Shown here piece after piece: positions 1 through 11,331 of a stretch of DNA of 64,000 nucleotides. The position numbers were made by a program, and so were the translations under genes. How positions within the stretch are numbered: position 1 is the stretch's first letter; each line of letters begins with the position of its first letter. The stretch comes from Aliihoeflea sp. 2WW. GTDB lineage: Bacteria; Pseudomonadota; Alphaproteobacteria; Rhizobiales; Rhizobiaceae. Under the pieces are notes generated by a model that worked only from the letters and a program-made list of their open reading frames with translations, did no database searches and was not told the DNA's origin. The stretch spans positions 180,737 through 244,736 of the forward strand of contig NZ_AYOD01000008.1 in NCBI RefSeq assembly GCF_000497755.1, in the 5' to 3' direction.

Positions 1-2774
<2,774 letters not shown>

Positions 2775-2805
2775 CCTGCTCTCCTTCATCAGCAGTCGAT
2801 TGCTC

Positions 2806-2828
2806 ACATAAAGATATGTTTATGTCAA
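2806..2828 (-). promoter_or_regulatory. metH -35 box and AT-rich palindromic operator candidate
   Basis: ACATAAAGATATGTTTATGT (2806-2825) has perfect 7-bp arms around a 6-bp centre. Read toward metH it overlaps by 3 nt a consensus -35 hexamer TTGACA (2828-2823) and covers the expected spacer, so a bound protein would block the promoter. No good -10 is visible. The core AAAGATAT-TTT resembles, from memory, sites reported before methionine-cycle genes of alphaproteobacteria and assigned to an ArsR-type regulator; that link is unverified. Confidence 0.55.
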
Positions 2829-2844
2829 TATTATCGAGGACGTC

Positions 2845-2873
2845 TTGAATTAATTGAACGTTCGTTTTATTAA
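2845..2873 (+). promoter_or_regulatory. tetR promoter with internal palindromic operator
   Basis: TTGAAT (2845-2850) and TATTAA (2868-2873) are separated by exactly 17 bp, and the spacer contains the perfect palindrome GAACGTTC (2856-2863). Transcription would start near 2880, just before the GGAGGA Shine-Dalgarno of the tetR gene. A site inside the spacer is typical of TetR autorepression; that reading is inference. Confidence 0.55.
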
Positions 2874-2889
2874 AGCGACCGGAGGATTT

Positions 2890-3489
2890 ATGGCCCGCAC
2901 CATCGGATCGGACGGAGAGCGCACGGAAGCCGCATTGCGCGATGCGGCGCTGCGGCTCATCGCGCGCCACGGCTACGAGGCCGTGTCGATGCGCAGGCTC
3001 GCCGACGAGGTGGGCGTGCAGGCGGCCGCGCTCTATCGCTACTTCCCAACCAAGGAAGACCTGCTGTTCACATTGATGCGCGAGCACATGGAAGAATTGG
3101 TCGCGAGCTGGGCCGAGCTCTCCGATGCCGAAGCCGATCCGCGCGACCAGCTTTCCGCTTTCGTGCGCAACCACATCGCCTTTCATCTGGCGCGGCGCAG
3201 CTCGACCCATGTGAACAATCTGGAGCTTCGCAGCCTTGCACCGGAGCGCCTGCGCCGGATCGTCGCCCTGCGCGAGGCTTATGAGAAAGAGCTGCGCGCC
3301 ATCCTGCAACGCGGCGCCGACGCGCGCGTTTTCGATGTCGAGGACGCCGCGCTCGTCGCCATCGCGATCATTCAGATGATCACCGGCGTCATCGTCTGGT
3401 TCCGCCCCGACGAGCGGCTGAGCATCGACGACGTGACCGAACGCTATCTGACCATGACCCTGCGCCTCGCCGGCGCCAACAAGACCTGA
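2890..3489 (+). CDS. TetR/AcrR-family regulator, probable repressor of the leucine-degradation genes
   Basis: A 199-residue protein with an N-terminal TetR helix-turn-helix (about residues 12-58: [20 protein letters not shown], then [16 protein letters not shown]) and a helical ligand-binding domain. The ATG at 2890 is preceded by GGAGGA. It lies 14 nt upstream of isovaleryl-CoA dehydrogenase on the same strand, so it probably controls that gene and itself through the palindrome in its promoter. The effector may be an acyl-CoA of leucine breakdown; that is inferred from context only. Confidence 0.85.
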   Translation: MARTIGSDGERTEAALRDAALRLIARHGYEAVSMRRLADEVGVQAAALYRYFPTKEDLLFTLMREHMEELVASWAELSDAEADPRDQLSAFVRNHIAFHLARRSSTHVNNLELRSLAPERLRRIVALREAYEKELRAILQRGADARVFDVEDAALVAIAIIQMITGVIVWFRPDERLSIDDVTERYLTMTLRLAGANKT

Positions 3490-3503
3490 CCAGGGAGACC
3501 AGC

Positions 3504-4667
3504 ATGTACGACCAGACGATGAAGTTCGGCCATGGCGAGGACATCGACGCGCTGCGCGAGACCGTGCGGCGCTTTGCGCAGGACCGGATCGCGCCGATCG
3601 CCTCCGAGATCGACTCGTCGAACGAATTCCCGAACCATCTGTGGCAGGAGATGGGCGCGCTCGGCCTTCTCGGCATCACCGCCGATCCCGACTTCGGCGG
3701 CTCCGGAATGGGCTATCTCGCCCATGTCGTGGCGCTCGAGGAAATCAGCCGCGCGTCGGCTTCCGTTGGCCTTTCGTACGGAGCGCACTCGAACCTGTGC
3801 GTCAACCAGATCAATCGCTGGGGCAACGCTGAACAGAAGGCGAAGTACCTGCCCGCGCTCTGCTCGGGCGAAGCGGTGGGCGCGCTTGCCATGTCGGAAT
3901 CCGGCTCCGGCTCGGACGTCGTCTCGATGCGGCTGCGTGCCGAAAAGCGCAACGATCGCTATGTGTTGAACGGCACCAAGATGTGGATCACCAACGGCCC
4001 CGACGCCAACACCATGGTCATCTACGCCAAGACCGATCCGGAGCGCCACTCGCGCGGCATCACGGCCTTCATCGTCGAACGCGAATTCCAGGGCTTTTCG
4101 GTCGCGCAGAAGCTCGACAAGCTGGGCATGCGCGGCTCCAACACCGGTGAGCTCGTGTTCGAGAATGTCGAGGTGCCGTTCGAAAACGTGCTCGGCGAGG
4201 AAGGTCGCGGCGTCGAGGTGCTGATGTCCGGCCTCGACTATGAGCGCGCCGTGCTCGCCGGCGGGCCGCTTGGCCTGATGGCCGCCTGCATGGACGTCGC
4301 CGTTCCATACGTTCACGAACGCAAGCAGTTCGGCCAGCCGATCGGCGAATTCCAGCTCGTCCAGGCCAAGCTTGCCGACATGTACGCGAACATGAACGCC
4401 GCCCGCGCTTACGTTTACGCCGTTGCACAAGCCTGCGACCGGGGTGAGGTCACCCGCAAGGACGCCGCAGGCTGTGTGCTGTTTGCGGCCGAAAAGGCGA
4501 CGCAGTCCGCGCTCGACGCGCTGCAACTCCTTGGCGGCAATGGCTACATCAACGAATACCCGACCGGCCGCCTGCTGCGTGACGCCAAGCTCTACGAGAT
4601 CGGTGCCGGCACCAGCGAAATCCGCCGCTGGCTGATCGGCCGCGAGATCGTCGGCGACAGCAACTGA
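3504..4667 (+). CDS. ivd: Isovaleryl-CoA dehydrogenase
   Basis: FAD-dependent acyl-CoA dehydrogenase (387 residues) that oxidises isovaleryl-CoA to 3-methylcrotonyl-CoA in leucine catabolism and passes electrons to ETF. Family features: [13 protein letters not shown], the FAD motif [19 protein letters not shown], and [11 protein letters not shown] near residue 247, whose Glu position is the catalytic base typical of isovaleryl-CoA dehydrogenases. The C-terminal [12 protein letters not shown] and GAGTSEIRR complete the fold. SD GGGAG precedes the ATG. The product is the substrate of the carboxylase encoded downstream. Confidence 0.95.
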   Translation: MYDQTMKFGHGEDIDALRETVRRFAQDRIAPIASEIDSSNEFPNHLWQEMGALGLLGITADPDFGGSGMGYLAHVVALEEISRASASVGLSYGAHSNLCVNQINRWGNAEQKAKYLPALCSGEAVGALAMSESGSGSDVVSMRLRAEKRNDRYVLNGTKMWITNGPDANTMVIYAKTDPERHSRGITAFIVEREFQGFSVAQKLDKLGMRGSNTGELVFENVEVPFENVLGEEGRGVEVLMSGLDYERAVLAGGPLGLMAACMDVAVPYVHERKQFGQPIGEFQLVQAKLADMYANMNAARAYVYAVAQACDRGEVTRKDAAGCVLFAAEKATQSALDALQLLGGNGYINEYPTGRLLRDAKLYEIGAGTSEIRRWLIGREIVGDSN

Positions 4668-4689
4668 CGCGATCGCATCGACGCGATTG

Positions 4690-4720
4690 GCCGAAGCTGC
4701 GATAGTCGCGCGGCTTCGGC
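4690..4720 (+). other. Stem-loop in the ivd-mccB intergenic region
   Basis: GCCGAAGC (4690-4697) pairs with GCTTCGGC (4713-4720), with an inner GCGA-TAG-TCGC helix. No U-tract follows directly. Its last 3 bases are shared with the next hairpin, so the two cannot both form fully. It could be an mRNA-stabilising or attenuator-type element. Confidence 0.45.
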
Positions 4721-4746
4721 TGATTTGCCCGATCAGCCTTTTCTTC
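4718..4746 (+). terminator. Intrinsic terminator or attenuator before mccB
   Basis: GGCTGAT (4718-4724), a 7-nt loop, ATCAGCC (4732-4738), then TTTTCTTC. The U-rich run ends 17 nt before the mccB ATG, so the hairpin lies inside the leader of the second gene rather than after the operon. Confidence 0.6.
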
Positions 4747-4763
4747 GAACGACAGAGACGGAC

Positions 4764-6371
4764 ATGCCCGCCATCCAATCCCAGATCTCGACCTCCTCCG
4801 ACGCCTTCAAGGCCAATGAAGCGACGATGCGCGGGCTGGTCGACCAGATGCGCGAAAAGGCCGAGACGGTTTGCGCCGGCGGTCCGCAGGAAGCGCGCGA
4901 GCGTCACGTCTCGCGCGGCAAGCTCCTCCCCCGCGACCGGCTGGCGCAGCTTCTCGACACCGGCGCGCCCTTCCTCGAGATCGGACAGTTCGCGGCAAGC
5001 GACATGTATGGCGGCGAGATCGCGTCAGCCGGCCTGATCGCCGGCATCGGCCGCGTCGAGGGACGTGAGGTGATGGTGGTCGTCAACGATGCCACGGTGA
5101 AGGGTGGCACCTATTATCCGCTGACGGTGAAAAAGCATCTTAGGGCGCAGGAGATCGCGCTCGAGAACAATCTGCCCTGCATCTATCTCGTCGATTCAGG
5201 CGGCGCGAACCTGCCGAACCAGGACGAGGTCTTCCCCGACCGCGATCATTTCGGCCGCATCTTTTACAATCAGGCGAACATGTCGGCCGCCGGCATTCCG
5301 CAGATCTCCTGCGTCATGGGTTCGTGCACGGCGGGCGGCGCCTATGTGCCGGCGATGTCGGACGAGACCGTCATGGTAAAGAAGCAGGCGACGATCTTCC
5401 TCGGCGGCCCGCCGCTGGTGAAGGCGGCGACCGGCGAAGTCGTCTCGGCCGAAGACCTTGGCGGCGCCGATCTCCACACCCGCGAATCCGGCGTGGCCGA
5501 CCACTACGCCGTCGACGACGAGCATGCCCTGGCCATCGTTCGCAGGATCGTTCGAAACCTCAATCGCAAGAAGCACTTGGCGCTGGATATTCGGGAGCCG
5601 ATTCCGCCCGTTCACGCACCGGAAGAGATTTACGGCATCATCCCGCAGGACACGCGCCAGCCCTACGACGTGCGCGAAGTGATCGCCCGCGTGGTCGATG
5701 GTTCCGAGTTCGACGAGTTCAAGGCGAACTACGGCACGACGCTGATCACCGGTTTTGCGCATCTCTATGGGATGCCGGTCGGCATCATCGCCAACAATGG
5801 CGTTCTCTTCTCCGAAAGCGCGGTCAAGGGCGCGCATTTCATCGAGTTGTGCTGCCAGCGGAAGATCCCGCTGATCTTCCTGCAAAACATCACCGGCTTC
5901 ATGGTCGGGCGCAAATATGAGGCCGGCGGCATCGCCAAGGACGGCGCCAAGCTTGTGACGGCGGTTGCGACCGCCAAGGTTCCGAAGGTGACGATGATCA
6001 TCGGCGGCTCGTTCGGCGCGGGCAATTACGGCATGTGCGGCCGCGCCTATTCGCCCCGCTTCCTTTGGATGTGGCCGAACGCCCGCATTTCCGTCATGGG
6101 CGGCGAACAGGCGGCCACCGTGCTTTCCATCGTCAAGCGCGAGGGTATCGAGCGACGCGGCGGTTCATGGAGCGCGGAAGAGGAAGCGGCGTTCAAGAAA
6201 CCCATCCTCGACAAGTTCGAGCATGAAGGCCACCCGCTCTATTCCTCGGCCCGTATGTGGGACGACGGCATCATCGACCCGGCGAAGACGCGCGAGGTTC
6301 TGGCGCTGTCGCTGTCGGCCGCGCTGAACGCGCCGATTCCCGAGACGAAATTCGGCGTTTTCCGGATGTAA
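4764..6371 (+). CDS. mccB: 3-Methylcrotonyl-CoA carboxylase beta (carboxyltransferase) subunit
   Basis: Carboxyltransferase half of the biotin enzyme that converts 3-methylcrotonyl-CoA to 3-methylglutaconyl-CoA. From the ATG at 4764 it has 535 residues, the usual length; an in-frame ATG at 4725 lies in a hairpin loop and was not chosen. Crotonase-like domains show [93 protein letters not shown] and MGGEQAA. It follows ivd; the partner alpha subunit is 2.9 kb downstream, beyond a dehydrogenase gene. Confidence 0.95.
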   Translation: MPAIQSQISTSSDAFKANEATMRGLVDQMREKAETVCAGGPQEARERHVSRGKLLPRDRLAQLLDTGAPFLEIGQFAASDMYGGEIASAGLIAGIGRVEGREVMVVVNDATVKGGTYYPLTVKKHLRAQEIALENNLPCIYLVDSGGANLPNQDEVFPDRDHFGRIFYNQANMSAAGIPQISCVMGSCTAGGAYVPAMSDETVMVKKQATIFLGGPPLVKAATGEVVSAEDLGGADLHTRESGVADHYAVDDEHALAIVRRIVRNLNRKKHLALDIREPIPPVHAPEEIYGIIPQDTRQPYDVREVIARVVDGSEFDEFKANYGTTLITGFAHLYGMPVGIIANNGVLFSESAVKGAHFIELCCQRKIPLIFLQNITGFMVGRKYEAGGIAKDGAKLVTAVATAKVPKVTMIIGGSFGAGNYGMCGRAYSPRFLWMWPNARISVMGGEQAATVLSIVKREGIERRGGSWSAEEEAAFKKPILDKFEHEGHPLYSSARMWDDGIIDPAKTREVLALSLSAALNAPIPETKFGVFRM

Positions 6372-6386
6372 TCGGTTCATTTCGTG

Positions 6387-6411
6387 GGAACCTGACACGC
6401 ATTCGCACGTT
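6387..6411 (+). promoter_or_regulatory. EcfG-type (general stress response) promoter for the PQQ dehydrogenase
   Basis: GGAAC (6387-6391), 16 bp, CGTT (6408-6411). This matches the alphaproteobacterial EcfG/sigmaE general-stress consensus GGAAC-N16/17-CGTT exactly. It starts 15 bp after mccB and would give a leader of roughly 105 nt. Confidence 0.7.
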
Positions 6412-6522
6412 CAGCCCTCGCGTGCCCTCCATCCGGAGCGCAGGCCGGCCATCATTTGACGGCCGCAGGGGAGCCGACGCATCCACGTGGGCTTGAATTC
6501 TCATTGCTCACCGGGGCCGGCA

Positions 6523-9201
6523 ATGTACCGCATCATTCTATCCGCAATCATCCTCCTGATCGGCGTTGCGCTTGCCGGCCAGGGCGCCTGGCTCGCATCG
6601 CTCGGCGGCTCGTGGTTCTACGTCGTCATGGGTGTCGGCCTGATCATTTCGGCAGGCCTCCTGTGGGACCGTCGTCCGTCCGGCCTTACCGTCTATGCGC
6701 TGACGTTGCTCGTCACGCTTGTCTGGGCGATCTGGGAATCGGGCTTCGACTGGTGGGCGCTTTCGGCGCGTGGCAGCCTCATCGTCGCGCTCGGCATCCT
6801 GCTTCTTCTGCCGCCGATGATCCGCGCGATGCACCAGCCGGGCCAGCCCAAGGCGGTCTACGGTCCCAACAGCGCGACGCTCGCCGGTGCGATTCTGGTC
6901 AGCGGCCTCATCGCCGCCTTCGCGATCTGGCAGGAGCCGCGCGATATCGCGCGCGGGACGTTCCCGGCAGAACAGATGGCGGGCCTCGCGACGTATGAGA
7001 GCACCGTCGACGAGGGCGAGTGGGTCGCCTATGGCCGCACGGCCGCGGGCCAGCGCTATTCCCCGCTCGCCGACATCACCCCGGACAATGTGGCCGATCT
7101 CGAAGTCGCCTGGACCTATCGGACCGGCGAAGAGCGCAGCTCCGACGATCCGCAGGAAACGACCTATCAGGTCACGCCGCTCGTCATCCAGGACATGATG
7201 TATGTGTGCACGCCGTTCGGCACGGTGATCGCGCTCGATCCGGTGACCGGTCAGGAGCGCTGGCGCTTTGACCCGGACCTTCAGCAGCCGCCGACGCCGA
7301 CGACGCAGCACATGACCTGTCGCGGCGTTTCCTATTTCGACGGAGCCGCGAACCCGCCCGCTGTGGCTGAGCAGCAGCAGGCGCCGGCAGAAGCCCAGCC
7401 GGCCGCCCCGGCAGAAGGCGAAGCCGCCACTCCAGACGACGAAACGGAAGCCGCCGAGACCGAATCCGGCGACGCACCGGTCGAACAGGCAGAACAGACT
7501 GAGGAAACCGGTCCTCGCGAGGACCTGACCAACGAGCAGCGTCTCGCATTGAGCGTCGAATCCGTCACGCTGCAGGCTGCCGGGGTCTACCAGAACGTCG
7601 TGACCGGACAGGCCGAGCCCGACGCGCAAAATCCTCTCGTGCCGCGCAGCGACAGCGACGGCTACATCAATGAGGAAGAGGCGTGCCAGCGCCGCCTGTT
7701 CGCGCCGACCTCCGATGGCCGGCTGATCTCGATCAGCGCCGAGACAGGCGAAATCTGCGCCGGCTTCGGCGGCGAGGACGGTACGATCAATCTTTGGCAC
7801 AACATGCCGAACATCACGCCAGGCTCGGTCTACACGACCTCGCCGCCGGTCGTCACCGCGTCGGTCGTGATCGTCGGTGGCGCCGTCAACGACAATGATT
7901 CCACGACATCTCCATCGGGCGTCATCCGTGGCTACGACGTGTGGACCGGCGAACTCCTCTGGAACTTCGACAGCAAGAACCCCGAGGCGACCCAGCCGAT
8001 CGCCGAGGGCGAGACCTATCAGAACAACTCGCCCAACATGTGGAGCGTGGCGAGCTACGATCCCGACCTCGACCTCGTCTATCTGCCGATGGGCAACGAA
8101 TCGCCCGACCAGTATGGCGGCGAGCGCGGCGAGAACACCGAGCGTTTCGCCTCGTCCGTGACGGCGCTCAACGCCTCCACAGGCGAAGTCGCATGGGTGT
8201 TCCAGACCGTCCATCACGACCTCTGGGACTACGACGTGCCCGCGCAGCCCGCGCTGATCGATCTGACGATCGACGGTGACACGGTGCCCTCGCTCGTCGT
8301 TCCGACCAAGCAGGGCGACGTCTTCGTCCTCAATCGCGAAACCGGCGAGCCGGTTCATCCGGTCGAGGAAGTCGCCGCGCCGCAAGGTGCCGTCGAGGGA
8401 GACTGGACGGCGCCGACGCAACCGGCCTCGGCGGTGAGCTTTCGTCCCGAGGCGCTGCGCGAGCGCGACATGTGGGGGCTGACGCCGATCGATCAGGCCG
8501 CCTGCCGCATCGCCTTTCGCCAGATGCGCTATGAGGGCGCATATACGCCGCCATCGGAACAGGGCACGATCGTCTATCCGGGCAATTTCGGCACCTTCAA
8601 CTGGGGTTCGGTCGCCGTCGATCCCGAGCGGCAGATCATGTTCGGCATGCCGGTCTATCTCGCCTTCACGTCCAAGATGATCCCCCGCGAGGATCAGGAA
8701 ACGCGCGTCGTCACCAGCGAAGGCGATCCGGTCTTCAACGAGAATTTCGGCGCGCCGTACGCGGTCGAGATGGGGCCGTTCCTGTCGCCGATCGGCACAC
8801 CCTGCCAGGAGCCGTCTTGGGGCTACATCGCCGCCGTCGACCTGACGACGGGCGAGACGATCTACCAGCGGGTGAACGGCACGGTGCGTGATCTTTCGCC
8901 GATCCCGCTGCCGATCAAGATGGGCGTGCCGGGCATTGGCGGGCCGATCGTCACCAAGGGCGGCGTCGCGTTTCTGTCGGGCACGCTCGACTATTTCGTG
9001 CGTGCATACGACTTGCAGACCGGCGAGGAAATCTGGCAGGACCGCCTGCCGGCCGGCGGACAGGCAACGCCTTCGACCTATCGCGGCGCGGACGGCAACC
9101 AGTATCTCGTCGTCGTCGCGGGAGGGCACGGCTCGACCGGAACGCGCGCCGGTGACCACATCATCGCATACCGGCTGGGCGCGGCTTCACCCTCGCAATG
9201 A
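6523..9201 (+). CDS. gcd: Membrane-bound PQQ-dependent dehydrogenase, glucose/quinate/shikimate family
   Basis: Quinoprotein oxidising glucose or a similar polyol in the periplasm and reducing ubiquinone. The 892-residue protein starts with five hydrophobic segments (about residues 1-145), followed by an eight-bladed PQQ propeller: GEWVAYGRTAAGQRYSPL, HMTCRGVSY, PTSDGRLISISAETG, PPVVTASVVIVGG, YLPMGNESPDQYGG, VFQTVHHDLWDYDVPAQP and GGHGSTGTRAGD. It has an unusual insert of about 115 residues after CRGVSY, rich in Ala, Pro, Gln and Glu (7345-7680), where E. coli Gcd has about 25. An EcfG-type promoter precedes it. The exact substrate cannot be read from sequence. Confidence 0.92.
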   Translation: MYRIILSAIILLIGVALAGQGAWLASLGGSWFYVVMGVGLIISAGLLWDRRPSGLTVYALTLLVTLVWAIWESGFDWWALSARGSLIVALGILLLLPPMIRAMHQPGQPKAVYGPNSATLAGAILVSGLIAAFAIWQEPRDIARGTFPAEQMAGLATYESTVDEGEWVAYGRTAAGQRYSPLADITPDNVADLEVAWTYRTGEERSSDDPQETTYQVTPLVIQDMMYVCTPFGTVIALDPVTGQERWRFDPDLQQPPTPTTQHMTCRGVSYFDGAANPPAVAEQQQAPAEAQPAAPAEGEAATPDDETEAAETESGDAPVEQAEQTEETGPREDLTNEQRLALSVESVTLQAAGVYQNVVTGQAEPDAQNPLVPRSDSDGYINEEEACQRRLFAPTSDGRLISISAETGEICAGFGGEDGTINLWHNMPNITPGSVYTTSPPVVTASVVIVGGAVNDNDSTTSPSGVIRGYDVWTGELLWNFDSKNPEATQPIAEGETYQNNSPNMWSVASYDPDLDLVYLPMGNESPDQYGGERGENTERFASSVTALNASTGEVAWVFQTVHHDLWDYDVPAQPALIDLTIDGDTVPSLVVPTKQGDVFVLNRETGEPVHPVEEVAAPQGAVEGDWTAPTQPASAVSFRPEALRERDMWGLTPIDQAACRIAFRQMRYEGAYTPPSEQGTIVYPGNFGTFNWGSVAVDPERQIMFGMPVYLAFTSKMIPREDQETRVVTSEGDPVFNENFGAPYAVEMGPFLSPIGTPCQEPSWGYIAAVDLTTGETIYQRVNGTVRDLSPIPLPIKMGVPGIGGPIVTKGGVAFLSGTLDYFVRAYDLQTGEEIWQDRLPAGGQATPSTYRGADGNQYLVVVAGGHGSTGTRAGDHIIAYRLGAASPSQ

Positions 9202-9228
9202 GGTGACGCCCCATCACCGGGCGGCTAT

Positions 9229-9268
9229 AAGGCGGCGAAGCACGAGACGCTTCGCCGCCTTTTCGTTT
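9229..9268 (+). terminator. Strong intrinsic terminator directly before mccA
   Basis: AAGGCGGCGAAGC (9229-9241) pairs perfectly over 13 bp with GCTTCGCCGCCTT (9249-9261), followed by TTTTCGTTT. It lies 11 nt before the mccA ATG, with the GGAGGA Shine-Dalgarno between them. It should end transcription of the dehydrogenase gene, yet occupies the mccA leader. Confidence 0.85.
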
Positions 9269-9279
9269 CCGGAGGACCC

Positions 9280-11244
9280 ATGTTCAAGAAAATCCTGATC
9301 GCCAATCGCGGTGAAATCGCCTCTCGCGTCATCAAGACGGCGCGGCGCATGGGGATCGCGACCGTGGCCGTCTATTCCGACGCCGACCGCAACGCGATGC
9401 ACGTCGCGCTCGCCGACGAGGCGGTGCATATCGGCGCGTCTCCGGTCGGCGAGAGCTATCTCAAGGGCGAGCGCATCATCGAGGCCGCAAAGGCGACCGG
9501 CGCGCAGGCGATCCATCCGGGCTACGGCTTCCTCTCCGAAAATCCCGGTTTCGTCGACCAGGTCGTGGCGGCCGGTCTCGTCTTCATCGGTCCCTCCTCC
9601 GCCTCGATCCGCGCCATGGGCCTCAAGGATGCCGCCAAACGGCTGATGGAAAAGGCCGGCGTTCCGGTGGTGCCCGGCTATCACGGCGAAGCGCAGGAAC
9701 TGGTGGTTCTTTCCTCGAAGGCGAAGGAGATCGGCTTTCCCGTCCTCATCAAGGCGCGGGCCGGCGGCGGCGGCAAGGGCATGCGCCTCGTCGAGGATCA
9801 GGACGCGTTTCCCGAGGCGCTCGCCGCCGCGCGACGCGAAGCCAAGGCCTCGTTCGGCGACGACCGGGTCCTGGTCGAGAAATACGTCTCCAAGCCGCGC
9901 CACATCGAGGTGCAGGTCTTCGGCGACAATCACGGCAATGTCGTCCACCTCTACGAGCGCGACTGCTCGGCGCAGCGTCGCCACCAGAAGGTGATCGAGG
10001 AGGCCCCCGCCCCCGGCATGGACCAGGCGATGCGCGCGGCGATGACGTCCGCTGCCGTCAAGGCCGCGCAGGCGATCCGCTATTCGGGCGCAGGCACGAT
10101 CGAGTTCATCGTCGATGCGTCGGACGGGCTCCGCCCGGACCGCTTCTGGTTCATGGAAATGAACACGCGGCTTCAGGTCGAGCATCCGGTGACCGAGATG
10201 ATCACCGGCGTCGATCTCGTCGAATGGCAATTGCGGGTCGCGGCGGGCGAAGCGATCCCGTTGCGACAAGAGGGGATCGGCATCGACGGACATGCCGTCG
10301 AAGCGCGTCTTTACGCGGAAGATGCCGCCCGCGACTTCCTGCCGGCGATCGGCACGCTCCATCATCTGCGGTTCCCCGACGCGCTTCAGTCCGGCGCCGA
10401 ATTGCGTATCGATACCGGCGTGCGCTCCGGCGACACCATCTCTCCCTTCTACGATCCGATGATCGCCAAGGTCATCGTCCACGCGGACGACCGCTCGGCG
10501 GCGCTTTCGGGACTGGTCGAGGCTCTCGATGCGACGCAGGTGGCCGGTTCGACGGTCAATGCGCGCTTCCTGTCGGCCCTCGCCTCGGACGCCGATTTTG
10601 CATCCGGCAATGTCGATACGGGCCTGATCGCACGCAAGCAGCCCGAACTCACCCGTCCCGGCAAGGCGACGTCGCGTGCTGCTGCCATCGCCGCACTCGC
10701 CGCCGCCGGTTCCTCGTCGCCGCGCGATGGCGATCCGTGGTCCGACCTTGTCGGATACGGGCATTTCGGCGGTCTGGCGAAATCGGTTGTGCTCGCGGCC
10801 GGGGAAAACAAGCGGACCGGACGGGTGCGACCGCGCCCCGACGGGCGATACGAGACCGAAATCGACGGCGAGACCTTTGTGCTTTCCGAAGCCGATCGGG
10901 GCAAGGCGGCTTCGTGGAAGGGCCATGTCACGGTCTTCGACGAGACCGGCAGCCATGATTTCACGCTCGACGACCCGTTCGCGCGGGCCGAGGAAGCGTC
11001 GGGCGGCGGCGATGCGCTGCGCGCGCCGATGCCCGGCCTCGTCAAGATGGTGCGCGTACAGCCCGGCGACGCGGTCCAGAAAGGTCAGGCGCTGCTGGTG
11101 CTCGAAGCGATGAAGATGGAGCACACGATCGCCGCGCCGCATGACGGCACGATCGCCGACATCGTCACTGAAGGCGCTCAGGTGACGGACGGTACGGTGC
11201 TGGTGCGGTTCGAGGAAGCACCCGCGCCCGCCATGGCCGGCTGA
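9280..11244 (+). CDS. mccA: 3-Methylcrotonyl-CoA carboxylase alpha (biotin-containing) subunit
   Basis: A 654-residue biotin carboxylase joined to a biotin carrier domain; it carboxylates biotin with ATP and bicarbonate for the beta subunit. The N-terminal domain shows LIANRGEIASRV, the ATP-grasp loop RAGGGGKGMRLV, ERDCSAQRRHQKVIEEAPAP and MNTRLQVEHPVTE. The C-terminal carrier domain has EAMKMEH with biotinylated Lys612. A perfect SD (GGAGGA) precedes the ATG. Pairing with mccB rather than a propionyl- or acetyl-CoA carboxylase is inferred from neighbouring ivd and mccB. No hydratase or HMG-CoA lyase gene is present nearby. Confidence 0.93.
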   Translation: MFKKILIANRGEIASRVIKTARRMGIATVAVYSDADRNAMHVALADEAVHIGASPVGESYLKGERIIEAAKATGAQAIHPGYGFLSENPGFVDQVVAAGLVFIGPSSASIRAMGLKDAAKRLMEKAGVPVVPGYHGEAQELVVLSSKAKEIGFPVLIKARAGGGGKGMRLVEDQDAFPEALAAARREAKASFGDDRVLVEKYVSKPRHIEVQVFGDNHGNVVHLYERDCSAQRRHQKVIEEAPAPGMDQAMRAAMTSAAVKAAQAIRYSGAGTIEFIVDASDGLRPDRFWFMEMNTRLQVEHPVTEMITGVDLVEWQLRVAAGEAIPLRQEGIGIDGHAVEARLYAEDAARDFLPAIGTLHHLRFPDALQSGAELRIDTGVRSGDTISPFYDPMIAKVIVHADDRSAALSGLVEALDATQVAGSTVNARFLSALASDADFASGNVDTGLIARKQPELTRPGKATSRAAAIAALAAAGSSSPRDGDPWSDLVGYGHFGGLAKSVVLAAGENKRTGRVRPRPDGRYETEIDGETFVLSEADRGKAASWKGHVTVFDETGSHDFTLDDPFARAEEASGGGDALRAPMPGLVKMVRVQPGDAVQKGQALLVLEAMKMEHTIAAPHDGTIADIVTEGAQVTDGTVLVRFEEAPAPAMAG

Positions 11245-11278
11245 CGCGAAATCGTGATCGCAGGCTGTCGCTAGTCAA

Positions 11279-11303
11279 GGAACAGCCGGAATCGCCAGCC
11301 GTT
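11279..11303 (+). promoter_or_regulatory. EcfG-type (general stress response) promoter for a secreted protein
   Basis: GGAAC (11279-11283), 16 bp, CGTT (11300-11303): a second exact match to the EcfG consensus. Transcription would start about 20 nt before the ATG at 11332, leaving room for the GGAGGA site, a standard promoter layout. Confidence 0.75.
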
Positions 11304-11331
11304 GGGAATGGCAACCCCAACGGAGGATTCC

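Noticed and set aside
2775..2889. Cobalamin or SAM riboswitch upstream of metH
   Set aside because: The leader available on the metH side is too short for either riboswitch class and no conserved core was seen; the palindrome explains the region better.
6538..9159. An 873-codon minus-strand frame opposite the PQQ dehydrogenase
   Set aside because: The plus-strand gene has clear PQQ-enzyme motifs, a promoter and a terminator. The minus frame has low-complexity Arg/Asp composition and no Shine-Dalgarno.
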